Shown here one piece after another: positions 36,323 through 45,826 of a DNA stretch of 64,000 bases. Position numbers and translations under genes: made by a program. Location of the stretch: the NCBI RefSeq assembly GCF_014472415.1, contig NZ_JACSZV010000019.1, positions 1-64,000 on the forward strand, given 5' to 3'. Within the stretch, counting starts at the first letter, position 1. Each line of letters opens with the position of its first letter. The DNA comes from Pseudomonas sp. N40(2020). GTDB lineage: Bacteria; Pseudomonadota; Gammaproteobacteria; Pseudomonadales; Pseudomonadaceae. The notes beneath the pieces are model-generated. The model worked only from the letters and a program-made list of their open reading frames with translations. It was not told the DNA's origin and ran no database searches.

Positions 36323-36757
36323 TTACTGGAAGGCGCCGCGATTCTGCATGTTGCGCACCGACACTTGGTCATTCAGCGTCCAGAAGTCATACAGCACGCC
36401 AATAAAGAACAACCCGCCCGTCAACAGGTAGATCAACCCGCTGATCCACTTCCCCTGATACATCCGGTGCACACCGAACACTCCAAGGAACGTCAGCAGA
36501 ATCCACGCTACGTTGTACTCGATCGGCCCTTCGGCAAACCGCAAATCTGCTTCGCGATCCATCGCCGGGATCAGAAACACGTCGATCAGCCAGCCAATTC
36601 CCAGCAAACCGAAGGTGAAGAACCAGATCGTTCCGGTCACTGGCTTGCCGTAATAAAAGCGGTGAGCGCCAGTAAATCCGAAGATCCACAGCAGGTAACC
36701 GATGAGTTTGCTGTGGGTGTCTTTTTCCTTCACACGGGGTAGCTGATAGCTGTTCAT
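36323..36757 (-). CDS. TM2 domain membrane protein (two TM2 repeats)
   Basis: The 144-residue protein holds two copies of the TM2 pattern: KLIGYLLWIFGFTGAHRFYYGKPVTGTIWFFTF (residues about 17-49) and VAWILLTFLGVFGVHRMYQGKWISGLIYLLTGG (about 94-126). Each has two hydrophobic helices joined by the GxHRxYxGK turn, so four TM helices are expected. No function is known. The ATG at 36757 gives the NSYQLPRVKEKDTHSK start; an upstream start adds 33 residues that do not look like family sequence. Confidence 0.82.
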   Translation of the reverse strand: MNSYQLPRVKEKDTHSKLIGYLLWIFGFTGAHRFYYGKPVTGTIWFFTFGLLGIGWLIDVFLIPAMDREADLRFAEGPIEYNVAWILLTFLGVFGVHRMYQGKWISGLIYLLTGGLFFIGVLYDFWTLNDQVSVRNMQNRGAFQ

Positions 36758-37005
36758 GAAGACCTCGTTTCGCTCGATAGATAAATATTCTTGAATTCTT
36801 TGTGACTTTTTTACAGGTAGCCGACGTATGGCAAATGTTACCGTTGCAACCGTCAAAGCCTTATAGCACCGGACTTCTGTCAGACAATCGCGTCAATTTG
36901 CCGCTTATTTGGTTCCGTTGCCTGCCGATTGAATCGACCAACGGACTCGGAAGGGACAAAAAAGCTGTTATAAAGTTGCGCGCTACCACTTAAGAGCCAC
37001 GCCTA

Positions 37006-37629
37006 ATGCGACCATTTTTCAAGACATGGCTAACTATTTGCCTATTAATGCCACTGGCCGCCCACGCCACCAATCGTGAGCAACGTCTTCCCAACGTTAA
37101 CGGCTTTACCCCTAAATCCCATGCTTCTGCCCCTTCGAGCAAAAGCAAGCAAAGCAAAGTCACCACGCTGAGCAGCAAGGGCAACAGCAAGCTGGTGCCA
37201 CCGATGGCGAGCAAGGAAAGCAGCAATGTCCTTAGCCGCGCGGTGAACGTCCTCGGTACTCCTTATCGTTGGGGCGGCAGTAGCCCAAGTAAAGGCTTCG
37301 ACTGCAGCGGTCTGGTGAAATACGCGTTCAACGACGCCACGTTCGACCTGCCACGCACCTCCAACGCCATGGCCAGCGGCCACGGCGAGAAAGTCGAGCG
37401 CAAGGATCTGAAGCCGGGCGACCTGATCTTCTTCAACATCAAGAGCCGTCAGGTCAACCACGTTGCCATCTACCTGGGCAACGACCGCTTCATCCACGCC
37501 CCGCGCCGTGGCAAATCGGTGAGCATCGATACGCTGAACAAGCCGTATTGGCAAAAGCATTACGTGGTTGCCAAGCGGGTGTTGCCGAAAGAACCTGCCA
37601 GCAAGCAGCTGCGTGTAGTTCAACGCTAA
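37006..37629 (+). CDS. NlpC/P60 (C40) cell-wall hydrolase
   Basis: The 207-residue protein starts with a signal peptide (MRPFFKTWLTICLLMPLAAHA). A Ser/Lys-rich linker follows, then from about residue 75 a C40 peptidase domain: GTPYRWGGSSPSKGFDCSGLVKYAF with catalytic Cys100, PGDLIFF, and VNHVAIYLGNDRFIHAPRRGK with His152. Such enzymes cleave D-Glu-diaminopimelate bonds in peptidoglycan. It is exported and probably periplasmic. The gene is convergent with pilT. Confidence 0.9.
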   Translation: MRPFFKTWLTICLLMPLAAHATNREQRLPNVNGFTPKSHASAPSSKSKQSKVTTLSSKGNSKLVPPMASKESSNVLSRAVNVLGTPYRWGGSSPSKGFDCSGLVKYAFNDATFDLPRTSNAMASGHGEKVERKDLKPGDLIFFNIKSRQVNHVAIYLGNDRFIHAPRRGKSVSIDTLNKPYWQKHYVVAKRVLPKEPASKQLRVVQR

Positions 37630-37636
37630 CACCGCG

Positions 37637-37669
37637 GATCGTCCCCACGCTCTGCGTGGGAACGATCAC
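37637..37669. repeat. Short intergenic palindrome (family C), between C40 hydrolase and pilT
   Basis: cgatcgtccccacgctctgcgtgggaacgatcac is a compact copy of the outer unit of the element at 19852. It lies just past the stop of the hydrolase and probably serves as a shared terminator for the convergent genes. Confidence 0.75.
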
Positions 37670-37676
37670 GCCTCTC

Positions 37677-38711
37677 TCAGAAGTTATCCGGCGTACGCGC
37701 CTTCTCCCGCGCATGCTCCCGGCTGATCAAGCCCTTGGTCACCAGATCCTTCAGGCACATGTCCAGTGTCTGCATCCCCAACGACCCACCCGTCTGAATA
37801 GACGAATACATCTGCGCCACCTTGTCCTCGCGGATCAGGTTACGGATCGCCGACGTGCCGAGCATGATCTCGTGCGCTGCCACGCGCCCGCCGCCGATCT
37901 TCTTGATCAGCGTCTGCGACACCACCGCCAGCAACGACTCCGACAGCATCGAGCGCACCATCGACTTCTCGTCACCGGGGAATACGTCCACAACCCGGTC
38001 GATGGTTTTCGCTGCCGAAGTGGTGTGCAGCGTGCCGAACACCAGATGCCCGGTCTCCGCGGCGGTCAGTGCGAGGCGAATGGTTTCCAGATCGCGCATC
38101 TCGCCCACCAGAATCACATCCGGGTCTTCCCGCAGCGCTGAACGCAAAGCGGTGGCGAAACTGCGGGTATCGCGGTGGACTTCGCGCTGATTGATCAGGC
38201 ATTTGCGCGATTCGTGAACGAATTCGATCGGATCTTCGATGGTGAGGATGTGGTGATGGCGATGGGTGTTGAGGTAATCGATCATCGCTGCCAGCGTGGT
38301 CGACTTGCCGGAACCGGTCGGCCCGGTCACCAGCACCAGTCCACGCGGGGCGTCGGTGATCTTGCGGAAGACATCACCCATGGCGAGGTCTTCCATGCTC
38401 AGCACTTTCGACGGGATGGTGCGGAATACCGCGCCGGCACCACGGTTCTGATTGAAAGCGTTGACCCGGAACCGCGCGACACCGGGGACTTCGAAGGAAA
38501 AGTCGGTTTCCAGATGTTTCTCGAAGTCGACGCGCTGGGTGTCGTTCATGATGTCGTAGATCAATTCGTGCACTTGCTTGTGATCCAGCGCCGGCAGATT
38601 GATCCGCCGCACATCACCATCGACGCGGATCATCGGCGGCAGACCGGCCGACAGGTGCAGGTCGGAAGCTCCCTGTTTGGCGCTGAAGGCCAGTAGTTCA
38701 GTGATATCCAT
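37677..38711 (-). CDS. pilT: Type IV pilus retraction ATPase PilT
   Basis: PilT is a hexameric AAA-type ATPase that depolymerises pilin and drives twitching. The 344-residue protein has the N-terminal PAS-like part (GASDLHLSAGLPPMIRVDGDV), the Walker A GPTGSGKSTTL near residue 130, ASP-box ILTIEDPIEFVHE, Walker B VGEMRDLETI, His-box TGHLVFGTLHT, and AIRNLIREDK near the end. The start is ATG 38711, preceded by GAGGAG. pilU, which normally follows, is absent; the next gene is convergent. Confidence 0.95.
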   Translation of the reverse strand: MDITELLAFSAKQGASDLHLSAGLPPMIRVDGDVRRINLPALDHKQVHELIYDIMNDTQRVDFEKHLETDFSFEVPGVARFRVNAFNQNRGAGAVFRTIPSKVLSMEDLAMGDVFRKITDAPRGLVLVTGPTGSGKSTTLAAMIDYLNTHRHHHILTIEDPIEFVHESRKCLINQREVHRDTRSFATALRSALREDPDVILVGEMRDLETIRLALTAAETGHLVFGTLHTTSAAKTIDRVVDVFPGDEKSMVRSMLSESLLAVVSQTLIKKIGGGRVAAHEIMLGTSAIRNLIREDKVAQMYSSIQTGGSLGMQTLDMCLKDLVTKGLISREHAREKARTPDNF

Positions 38712-38767
38712 AGCGCTCCTCAATTCCAGTAGAATGCCGCGAACCTTCAGACCGCTGGCGCCTCTTG

Positions 38768-39454
38768 ATGTCCACGATAGCAGACAACATTCAACTGGTT
38801 AGTTCGCGCATCCAGGCTGCTACCGCAGCGGCCGGGCGCACTGAAAACAGCGTGCAGTTGCTCGCGGTCAGCAAGACCAAACCCGCCGAAGCCCTGCGTG
38901 AAGCGTATGCCGCCGGCCTGCGCGACTTTGGCGAGAACTATCTGCAGGAAGCCTTGAGCAAACAGCTCGAACTGGCCGACCTGCCCTTGATCTGGCACTT
39001 CATCGGCCCCATTCAATCGAACAAGACTCGCGCCATCGCCGAGCATTTCGAGTGGGTGCATTCCGTGGATCGTCTGAAAATTGCCCAGCGTCTGTCCGAA
39101 CAGCGCCCGGCGGATATGCCGCCACTGAACATCTGCATTCAGGTCAACGTCAGCGGTGAAGCCAGCAAGTCCGGCTGCACCCCGGCTGACCTGCCGGCCC
39201 TGGCCAACGCCATCAGCGCCCTGCCGCGCTTGAAACTGCGCGGTTTGATGGCGATCCCCGAGCCGACCGAAGATCGCGCCGAACAGGATGCCGCTTTTGC
39301 TGCCGTGCAACGTTTGCAGGACAGCCTGAATCTACCGCTCGACACACTTTCCATGGGCATGAGCCACGACCTCGAGTCGGCCATAGCCCAAGGCGCCACC
39401 TGGGTTCGTATCGGTACGGCCCTTTTCGGCGCCCGCGACTATTCCCAATCTTGA
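38768..39454 (+). CDS. PLP homeostasis protein (YggS/PLPBP)
   Basis: The 228-residue protein is a PLP-binding barrel homologous to YggS, with QLLAVSKTKPAEALREAYAAGLRDFGENYLQEAL near residue 30 where the Lys forms the PLP Schiff base, and LMAIPEPTED and LSMGMSHDLESAIAQGATWVRIGTALFG near the end. It controls free PLP. It is upstream of proC as in most gammaproteobacteria. The ATG at 38768 is used; a TTG at 38765 is adjacent. Confidence 0.92.
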   Translation: MSTIADNIQLVSSRIQAATAAAGRTENSVQLLAVSKTKPAEALREAYAAGLRDFGENYLQEALSKQLELADLPLIWHFIGPIQSNKTRAIAEHFEWVHSVDRLKIAQRLSEQRPADMPPLNICIQVNVSGEASKSGCTPADLPALANAISALPRLKLRGLMAIPEPTEDRAEQDAAFAAVQRLQDSLNLPLDTLSMGMSHDLESAIAQGATWVRIGTALFGARDYSQS

Positions 39455-39477
39455 ACATTTCTGGATAAGGACCTGAC

Positions 39478-40296
39478 ATGAGCGACACACGTATTGCCTT
39501 TATCGGTGCCGGCAACATGGCCGCCAGCCTCATCGGCGGCCTGCGGGCCAAGGGTCTGGAAGCCGCGCACATCCGCGCCAGCGACCCGGGTGAAGAAACC
39601 CGCGCCAAAGTCAGCGCCGAACACGGCATCGAAACCTTTGCCGACAACGCCCAGGCCATCGATGGCGTCGACGTCGTCGTCCTGGCGGTCAAACCTCAGG
39701 CAATGAAAGCCGTGTGCGAAGCGATTCGCCCGAGCCTGAAACCGAATCAACTGGTGGTCTCGATTGCCGCCGGCATCACTTGCGCCAGCATGACCGCATG
39801 GCTGGGCGAGCAGCCGATCGTGCGTTGCATGCCCAACACCCCGGCGCTGCTGCGTCAGGGCGTCAGCGGCTTGTACGCCACCAGCGAAGTCACCGCCCAA
39901 CAGCGCCAGCAAGCCGAAGAGCTGCTGTCCGCCGTCGGCATCGCTTTGTGGCTGAACGAAGAACAGCAACTGGACGCGGTGACTGCCGTGTCCGGCTCCG
40001 GCCCTGCGTATTTCTTCCTGCTGATCGAAGCCATGAGCGCCGCTGGCGTCAAACTCGGTCTGCCGAAAGAAACTGCCGAACAACTGACGTTGCAAACCGC
40101 TCTGGGCGCCGCGCACATGGCGGCTTCCAGTGACGTCGATGCTGCCGAACTGCGCCGCCGCGTGACCTCGCCGGCCGGGACTACAGAAGCTGCAATCAAA
40201 TCGTTCCAGGCCGGTGGTTTCGAAGCCCTGGTAGAAAAAGCACTCGGCGCCGCCGCGCACCGCTCGGCCGAAATGGCCGAACAACTGGGCAAATAA
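39478..40296 (+). CDS. proC: Pyrroline-5-carboxylate reductase
   Basis: ProC makes proline from pyrroline-5-carboxylate with NAD(P)H. The 272-residue protein has the dinucleotide motif AFIGAGNMAASLIGGL at the start and the C-terminal signature TSPAGTTEAAIKSFQAGGFEALVEKAL, with GSGPAYFFLLIEAMSAAGVKLGL in between. It is 23 bases after the yggS gene and 10 bases before yggT. Confidence 0.95.
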   Translation: MSDTRIAFIGAGNMAASLIGGLRAKGLEAAHIRASDPGEETRAKVSAEHGIETFADNAQAIDGVDVVVLAVKPQAMKAVCEAIRPSLKPNQLVVSIAAGITCASMTAWLGEQPIVRCMPNTPALLRQGVSGLYATSEVTAQQRQQAEELLSAVGIALWLNEEQQLDAVTAVSGSGPAYFFLLIEAMSAAGVKLGLPKETAEQLTLQTALGAAHMAASSDVDAAELRRRVTSPAGTTEAAIKSFQAGGFEALVEKALGAAAHRSAEMAEQLGK

Positions 40297-40306
40297 GGAG
40301 CCTTAC

Positions 40307-40897
40307 ATGATTGGATTGAACACCGCAGCGGTTTACGTGCTGCAAACCCTCGGCAGTCTGTATTTGCTGATCGTGCTGCTGCGCTTCGTCCTGCAACTGG
40401 TGCGGGCGAACTTCTACAACCCGCTTTGCCAGTTCATCGTCAAAGCGACTCAGCCGCTGCTCAAGCCACTGCGCCGGATCATCCCGAGTATGTTTGGCCT
40501 CGACATGTCGTCGCTGGTACTGGCAATTCTGGTTCAACTGGCGTTGATGGCGCTGACCCTGCTGCTGACTTACGGCACCACCGGTAACCCGCTGCAACTG
40601 TTTATCTGGTCGCTGATCGGCGTGACCGCGCTGTTCCTGAAGATATTCTTCTTCGCCCTGATCATCAGCGTGATCCTGTCGTGGGTCGCACCGGGCAGCC
40701 ACAACCCGGGCGCTGAGCTGGTCAACCAGATCTGCGAACCGGCCCTGGCGCCGTTCCGCAAGTTCCTGCCGAGCCTCGGCGGGCTCGACCTGTCGCCGAT
40801 CTTCGCGTTTCTGGCGCTGAAGCTGATCGACATGCTGGTGATCAACAACCTCGCGGCGATGACGATGATGCCGGAAATCCTGCGCCTGCTGATGTGA
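40307..40897 (+). CDS. YggT family membrane protein
   Basis: The 196-residue protein carries two YggT domains, each with two hydrophobic helices (LLIVLLRFVLQL and LVLAILVQLALMALTLLLTYG; FFALIISVILSWVAPG and IFAFLALKLIDMLVINNLA). The signature FYNPLCQFIVKATQPLLKPLRRIIPS is in the first half. The function is unknown; homologues relate to osmotic or division processes. The next gene starts inside its stop (ATGTGA). Confidence 0.9.
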   Translation: MIGLNTAAVYVLQTLGSLYLLIVLLRFVLQLVRANFYNPLCQFIVKATQPLLKPLRRIIPSMFGLDMSSLVLAILVQLALMALTLLLTYGTTGNPLQLFIWSLIGVTALFLKIFFFALIISVILSWVAPGSHNPGAELVNQICEPALAPFRKFLPSLGGLDLSPIFAFLALKLIDMLVINNLAAMTMMPEILRLLM

Positions 40898-41190
40898 GCT
40901 GGTTTCGCTGGGAAGGTGACGACCTGATTCTGGAATGTCACCTGCAACCTGCGGCCCGTAGCGATGACTTCGCCGGGCTGCATGGTGATCGGCTGAAGAT
41001 CCGCCTGACCGCGCCGCCGGTCGAGGGCAAGGCCAATGCGTATCTAATGGGCTTTCTGGCCAAGGCTTTTGGAGTTTCCAAGAGCCAGGTGAGTCTGCTT
41101 AGCGGTGAGTTGAACCGGCAGAAGCGGGTGAAGATTTGCTCGCCGAAAAAGTTGCCGGAATTGCCGGGGCTGGTTGCGGGTTCGGGCTGA
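40894..41190 (+). CDS. DUF167 (YggU) family protein
   Basis: The 98-residue protein has the family core LRLKIRLTAPPVEGKANAYLMGFLAKAFGVSKSQVSLLSGELNRQKRVKI. The start is GTG at 40894, overlapping the yggT stop. The function is unknown. It closes the yggS-proC-yggT-yggU cluster. Confidence 0.88.
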   Translation: MSWFRWEGDDLILECHLQPAARSDDFAGLHGDRLKIRLTAPPVEGKANAYLMGFLAKAFGVSKSQVSLLSGELNRQKRVKICSPKKLPELPGLVAGSG

Positions 41191-41205
41191 ATTCACTGGC
41201 GCCCC

Positions 41206-41357
41206 TTCCCCTCACCCCAGCCCTCTCCCGAGGGAGAGGGAGCCGATTTGGTTGGTTTTCAGTAACTGAGTTCGCCCCGGATATATCAGGTCGGCGTCAC
41301 TCGAAAGAACACCTCGGTCAGTCCCCTCTCCCTCCGGGAGAGGGTTAGGGTGAGGGC
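41206..41357. repeat. Long palindromic element (family D), yggU-metX
   Basis: The left part, cccctcaccccagccctctcccgagggagaggg, is matched by ccctctccctccgggagagggttagggtgaggg on the right, each itself containing a small hairpin (ctctcccgagggagag and ctctccctccgggagag). The 228-base gap 41191-41418 otherwise contains only the metX promoter region. Confidence 0.88.
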
Positions 41358-41418
41358 TGCTTGCCGCTAACCCCCCCGGTCTTTAGACTTACGCCTCATT
41401 TCAACGAGAGCAGGGTCG

Positions 41419-42558
41419 ATGCCAACTGCCTTTCCCCCCGATTCTGTTGGTCTGGTGACGCCGCAAACGGCGCACTTCAGCGAACCGCTGGCCCTGGCCT
41501 GTGGCCGTTCGCTGGCCGCTTATGACCTGATCTACGAAACCTACGGCACGCTGAACGCGCAGGCGAGCAACGCCGTGCTGATCTGCCACGCCTTGTCCGG
41601 CCATCACCACGCCGCTGGCTATCACAGCCCCGACGACCGCAAGCCCGGTTGGTGGGACAGCTGCATCGGCCCCGGCAAACCGATCGACACCAGCAAATTC
41701 TTCGTGGTTAGCCTGAATAATCTGGGCGGCTGTAACGGCTCCACCGGCCCGAGCAGTATTAACCCGGAGACCGGCAAACCGTTCGGTGCCGACTTCCCGG
41801 TGCTCACCGTGGAAGACTGGGTACACAGCCAGGCGCGTCTGGCCGACCTGCTCGGCATCGGCCAATGGGCAGCGGTGATCGGCGGCAGCCTCGGCGGCAT
41901 GCAGGCGCTGCAATGGACCATCACTTACCCGGATCGCGTGCGCCATTGTCTGGCGATCGCCTCGGCCCCCAAGTTGTCGGCGCAGAACATCGCCTTCAAC
42001 GAAGTGGCGCGCCAGGCGATTCTTACAGACCCGGAATTCCACGGCGGTTCGTTCCAGGAAGCGGGCGTGATCCCCAAACGCGGCCTGATGCTGGCGCGGA
42101 TGGTCGGGCACATCACCTACCTGTCCGACGACTCCATGGGCGAGAAATTCGGACGCGGCCTGAAGAGCGAAAAGCTCAACTACGACTTCCACAGTGTCGA
42201 GTTCCAGGTCGAAAGCTACCTGCGTTACCAGGGCGAAGAGTTCTCCGGACGCTTCGACGCCAACACCTATCTGTTGATGACCAAGGCGCTGGATTACTTC
42301 GATCCGGCAGCGAACTTCGACGATAACCTGGCGAAAACCTTCGAGAACGCCACGGCCAAGTTCTGCGTGATGTCGTTCACCACTGACTGGCGTTTTTCCC
42401 CGGCTCGTTCACGCGAACTGGTGGACGCGCTGATGGCAGCACGTAAAGACGTCAGCTACCTGGAAATCGACGCGCCGCAGGGCCACGACGCCTTCCTGAT
42501 TCCGATCCCGCGCTATTTGCAGGCGTTCGGCAATTACATGAACCGCATTTCGTTGTGA
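41419..42558 (+). CDS. metX: Homoserine O-acyltransferase (MetX)
   Basis: MetX acylates homoserine at the start of the methionine branch; in Pseudomonas it uses succinyl-CoA. The 379-residue alpha/beta hydrolase shows [17 protein letters not shown] near residue 50, [19 protein letters not shown], the nucleophile motif [12 protein letters not shown] near residue 157, and the late Asp and His in [10 protein letters not shown] and [12 protein letters not shown]. It is 7 bases before metW, with which it acts in methionine synthesis. Confidence 0.95.
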   Translation: MPTAFPPDSVGLVTPQTAHFSEPLALACGRSLAAYDLIYETYGTLNAQASNAVLICHALSGHHHAAGYHSPDDRKPGWWDSCIGPGKPIDTSKFFVVSLNNLGGCNGSTGPSSINPETGKPFGADFPVLTVEDWVHSQARLADLLGIGQWAAVIGGSLGGMQALQWTITYPDRVRHCLAIASAPKLSAQNIAFNEVARQAILTDPEFHGGSFQEAGVIPKRGLMLARMVGHITYLSDDSMGEKFGRGLKSEKLNYDFHSVEFQVESYLRYQGEEFSGRFDANTYLLMTKALDYFDPAANFDDNLAKTFENATAKFCVMSFTTDWRFSPARSRELVDALMAARKDVSYLEIDAPQGHDAFLIPIPRYLQAFGNYMNRISL

Positions 42559-42565
42559 GAAAGCC

Positions 42566-43186
42566 ATGAGAGCTGATCTGGAAATCATCCAGGAATGGAT
42601 CCCCGCCGGCAGCCGCGTCCTCGACCTGGGCTGTGGTGACGGCGAGTTGCTGACCTGGCTGCGCGACCACAAGCAGGTCACCGGTTATGGCCTGGAAAAC
42701 GACGCCGACAACATCGCTCAATGCGTGGCCAAAGGCGTCAACGTCATCGAGCAGGATCTGGATAAAGGCCTGGGCAACTTCGCCAGCAACAGTTTCGACA
42801 TCGTGGTGATGACCCAGGCGCTGCAAGCCGTGCATTACCCGGACAAGATCCTCGACGAAATGCTGCGGGTCGGGCGTCAGTGCATCATCACCTTCCCCAA
42901 CTTCGGTCACTGGCGCTGCCGCTGGTATCTGGCGAGCAAGGGGCGGATGCCGGTCTCCGAGTTTCTGCCGTACACCTGGTACAACACGCCGAACATCCAC
43001 TTCTGCACCTTCGAAGACTTTGAAGAACTTTGTCGCGAACGTGATGCGAAGGTCATTGATCGGCTTGCCGTGGATCAACAGCACCGCCACGGGTGGGCCA
43101 GTAAGCTATGGCCTAATCTGTTAGGTGAAATTGGTATCTACCGCGTCAGCAGCCCGGTGCTTGCAGATCATCGGGTCGCGGTCTGA
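42566..43186 (+). CDS. metW: Methionine biosynthesis protein MetW
   Basis: The 206-residue protein is a small SAM-dependent methyltransferase-like fold with motif I VLDLGCGDGELLTWL at residues 15-29, and FDIVVMTQALQAVHYPDKIL further on. MetW works with MetX in this genus, but its exact action is unclear. It lies seven bases after metX. Confidence 0.93.
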   Translation: MRADLEIIQEWIPAGSRVLDLGCGDGELLTWLRDHKQVTGYGLENDADNIAQCVAKGVNVIEQDLDKGLGNFASNSFDIVVMTQALQAVHYPDKILDEMLRVGRQCIITFPNFGHWRCRWYLASKGRMPVSEFLPYTWYNTPNIHFCTFEDFEELCRERDAKVIDRLAVDQQHRHGWASKLWPNLLGEIGIYRVSSPVLADHRVAV

Positions 43187-43212
43187 GCCACGACATTTCG
43201 AGGAGGATGATC

Positions 43213-43647
43213 ATGGGTCGTTTAGCGTTGTTGTTAATCACTGCCTGCCTGAGCGTCGGCGCCATGGCCGCCGATGTCATCAAGGGCGAGCGAAAGGAAG
43301 TGTTCGGTGATGTCACCGTGCACTACAACACTTTCAACTCCACCTTCCTGACGCCGGACATCGCCAAGGCTGCCGAGCTGATCCGCAGCAAGAATCAGGG
43401 CGTGATCAATGTCTCGGTGATCAAGGGCGGCAAACCGCTGATCGCCAACGTTACCGGCACGGTCAAAGACCTGACCAGCCAGAGCGTGCCGCTGAACTTC
43501 AAGCAAGTCACCGAGCAGGGTGCGATCTATTACATCGCCCAATACCCGGTGCCTCAGCAGGAAACCCGCACCTTCGAAATCAAGGTGCAGACCGGTGACA
43601 AGATCGACACCATCAACTTCAACCAAGAACTTTTCCCCGGCGAATGA
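43213..43647 (+). CDS. DUF4426 family periplasmic protein
   Basis: The 144-residue protein has a signal peptide ([19 protein letters not shown], cleaved before ADVIKG). The rest is a small beta-rich domain with [26 protein letters not shown] at 43201-43206 fits the ATG at 43213 better than the ATG at 43207. No function is known. It ends inside the rdgB start. Confidence 0.85.
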   Translation: MGRLALLLITACLSVGAMAADVIKGERKEVFGDVTVHYNTFNSTFLTPDIAKAAELIRSKNQGVINVSVIKGGKPLIANVTGTVKDLTSQSVPLNFKQVTEQGAIYYIAQYPVPQQETRTFEIKVQTGDKIDTINFNQELFPGE

Positions 43648-44240
43648 TGAATCTCAAGCAGCTCGTACTGGCCAGCCATAACGCCGGCAAACTCAAAGAA
43701 CTCCAGGCCATGCTCGGCGACTCGGTGCAACTGCGCTCGATCGGCGAGTGGAGCAAGGTCGAGCCGGAGGAAACCGGTCTGTCGTTCGTCGAGAACGCGA
43801 TCCTCAAGGCGCGTAACGCCGCACGTATTTCCGGGCTGCCGGCGCTGGCCGACGACTCCGGTCTGGCAGTGGATTTCCTCGGCGGTGCACCGGGCATCTA
43901 TTCGGCGCGTTATGCCGACGGCAAGGGCGATGCGGCGAACAACGCCAAACTGCTCGACGCCCTCAAAGACGTGCCTGAAGCCGAACGCGGCGCGCAGTTC
44001 GTTTGCGTTCTGGCATTGGTGCGTCACGCCGATGATCCGTTGCCGATCCTTTGCGAAGGCCTGTGGCACGGACGCATCCTGACTGCCGCCAGCGGCGAAC
44101 ACGGTTTCGGCTACGACCCGCTGTTCTGGGTGCCGGAACGCGATGTTTCCAGCGCTGAACTGAGCCCGGCCGACAAGAATCAGATCAGCCACCGCGCCCG
44201 TGCAATGGATCTGCTGCGCCAGCGTCTGGGCCTGAAATGA
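43644..44240 (+). CDS. rdgB: Non-canonical purine NTP pyrophosphatase (RdgB/HAM1)
   Basis: RdgB hydrolyses XTP, ITP and dITP to monophosphates, keeping them out of DNA. The 198-residue protein has [12 protein letters not shown] at the start, [24 protein letters not shown] in the middle, [12 protein letters not shown] near the end, and the closing SHRARAM. Two adjacent ATGs (43644, 43647) are possible. The stop overlaps the hemW start by four bases (ATGA). Confidence 0.93.
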   Translation: MMNLKQLVLASHNAGKLKELQAMLGDSVQLRSIGEWSKVEPEETGLSFVENAILKARNAARISGLPALADDSGLAVDFLGGAPGIYSARYADGKGDAANNAKLLDALKDVPEAERGAQFVCVLALVRHADDPLPILCEGLWHGRILTAASGEHGFGYDPLFWVPERDVSSAELSPADKNQISHRARAMDLLRQRLGLK

Positions 44241-45442
44241 CCGACACCCCCTCTGCGTCGTCGCTGATCATCGGCGGCGCCGCTTCTTCGCCTCGGGCGC
44301 CGCTGCCAACGCTGCCGCCCTTGGCGCTGTACATCCATATCCCATGGTGCGTGCGCAAATGCCCGTATTGCGATTTCAACTCGCACACCGCCAGCCCGGT
44401 GCTGCCGGAGCAGGAATACGTCGACGCGTTGCTGGCCGATCTCGATCAGGACCTGCATGCGGTTTATGGCCGTGAAATCAGCTCGATTTTCTTCGGTGGC
44501 GGTACACCGAGCCTGTTCAGTGCCGAAGCCCTTGGGCGTTTGCTGAAAGGCGTCGAGCAGCGCATTCCGTTTGCCAAAGACATTGAGATCACTCTGGAAG
44601 CCAACCCCGGCACCTTCGAACAAGAGAAGTTTGTCGCGTACCGCAAGCTGGGGATCAATCGCCTGTCGATCGGTATCCAGAGTTTCCAGCAGGAAAAGCT
44701 CAAGGCGCTCGGCCGTATTCATAACGGCGACGAAGCAGTACGCGCGGCAGGCATGGCGCGGCAGGCCGGGTTCGATAACTTCAACCTCGACTTGATGCAC
44801 GGCTTGCCCGATCAGTCGCTGGACGACGCCTTGAGCGATCTGCGCCAGGCCATCGAACTGCAGCCGACGCACATTTCCTGGTATCAGCTGACGCTTGAGC
44901 CGAACACGGTGTTCTGGAACCAGCCGCCGGTGCTGCCGGAAGACGACACGCTGTGGGACATTCAAGAGGCCGGGCAAGCGCTGCTGGCCGAGCACGGTTA
45001 CGCGCAATACGAAGTGTCGGCTTACGCCCAACCCGGTCGCCCGGCGCGGCATAACCTCAATTATTGGAGTTTCGGCGACTTCATTGGCATCGGTGCCGGC
45101 GCTCACGGCAAACTCAGCCATCCGGACGGGCGCATCGTGCGTACCTGGAAGACGCGCCTGCCGAAGGACTATCTCAACCCGGCGAAAAGCTTCCAGGCCG
45201 GCGAGAAAGCCCTGACCAACGATGAGATGCCATTCGAGTTCCTGATGAACGCCTTGCGACTGACAGAAGGCGTGGAATCGCGCCTGTATCCGGAACGCAC
45301 CGGCCTGTCGCTGGAAAGCCTCGCCGAAGGCCGGGCAGCGGCAGAACAAAGCGGTCTGTTGCAGGTCGAACCGTCACGTCTGGCGGCCACCGAGCGCGGA
45401 CAGCTGTTCCTCAACGACTTGCTGCAACAATTCCTGAACTGA
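44237..45442 (+). CDS. hemW: Radical SAM haem chaperone HemW
   Basis: The 401-residue protein is the HemW family of HemN-like proteins, which carry haem to target enzymes. The radical SAM cluster motif is [19 protein letters not shown] (CxxxCxxC, near residues 38-45), followed by [13 protein letters not shown] and the [11 protein letters not shown] segment. Older annotations call it coproporphyrinogen III oxidase, but the sequence type fits HemW. Confidence 0.92.
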   Translation: MTDTPSASSLIIGGAASSPRAPLPTLPPLALYIHIPWCVRKCPYCDFNSHTASPVLPEQEYVDALLADLDQDLHAVYGREISSIFFGGGTPSLFSAEALGRLLKGVEQRIPFAKDIEITLEANPGTFEQEKFVAYRKLGINRLSIGIQSFQQEKLKALGRIHNGDEAVRAAGMARQAGFDNFNLDLMHGLPDQSLDDALSDLRQAIELQPTHISWYQLTLEPNTVFWNQPPVLPEDDTLWDIQEAGQALLAEHGYAQYEVSAYAQPGRPARHNLNYWSFGDFIGIGAGAHGKLSHPDGRIVRTWKTRLPKDYLNPAKSFQAGEKALTNDEMPFEFLMNALRLTEGVESRLYPERTGLSLESLAEGRAAAEQSGLLQVEPSRLAATERGQLFLNDLLQQFLN

Positions 45443-45477
45443 GCCCAACCCTCAACTTCTGTCCCAAGGGAAAACGC

Positions 45478-45801
45478 ATGGATTTGATACTCGACCTGCT
45501 CGCTACCGTCTCCCGCTGGAGCCGCAGCAACCTCTCGGAAATCGCATTGGCGCTGGTCGGCTGCCTGCTGGTGCTGTTCGGCGCCGACTTCAAAGGCTGG
45601 GTCGAACAACGCTTGGGCAGCATCGCCGGCGCCCTGCGCGTACCGCTGATGGCCCTGCTGTGCTTGATCGGCAGCGGTGCAGCACTGATCTACGCCACGC
45701 CTTGGGTAATCAAGGGATTGAGCCAGTTCAACAACTACAGTTTGGCGCCGGTGTTGTTGGTGGTGCTGGTGTTGATCGGCGTAGTCGCAGACCGACGCTG
45801 A
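45478..45801 (+). CDS. DUF3392 family membrane protein
   Basis: The 107-residue protein has an amphipathic start and three hydrophobic segments (EIALALVGCLLVLFGADF, VPLMALLCLIGSGAALIY, LAPVLLVVLVLIGVVAD). It fits the DUF3392 family of small inner-membrane proteins. No function is known. AAGGG precedes the ATG. Confidence 0.8.
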   Translation: MDLILDLLATVSRWSRSNLSEIALALVGCLLVLFGADFKGWVEQRLGSIAGALRVPLMALLCLIGSGAALIYATPWVIKGLSQFNNYSLAPVLLVVLVLIGVVADRR

Positions 45802-45826
45802 TCATTGAATTCAAACAGGGAAGTTC

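Noticed and set aside
41358..41418. SAM riboswitch before metX
   Set aside because: The upstream region is mostly a palindromic repeat, and no SAM-type motif could be recognised.
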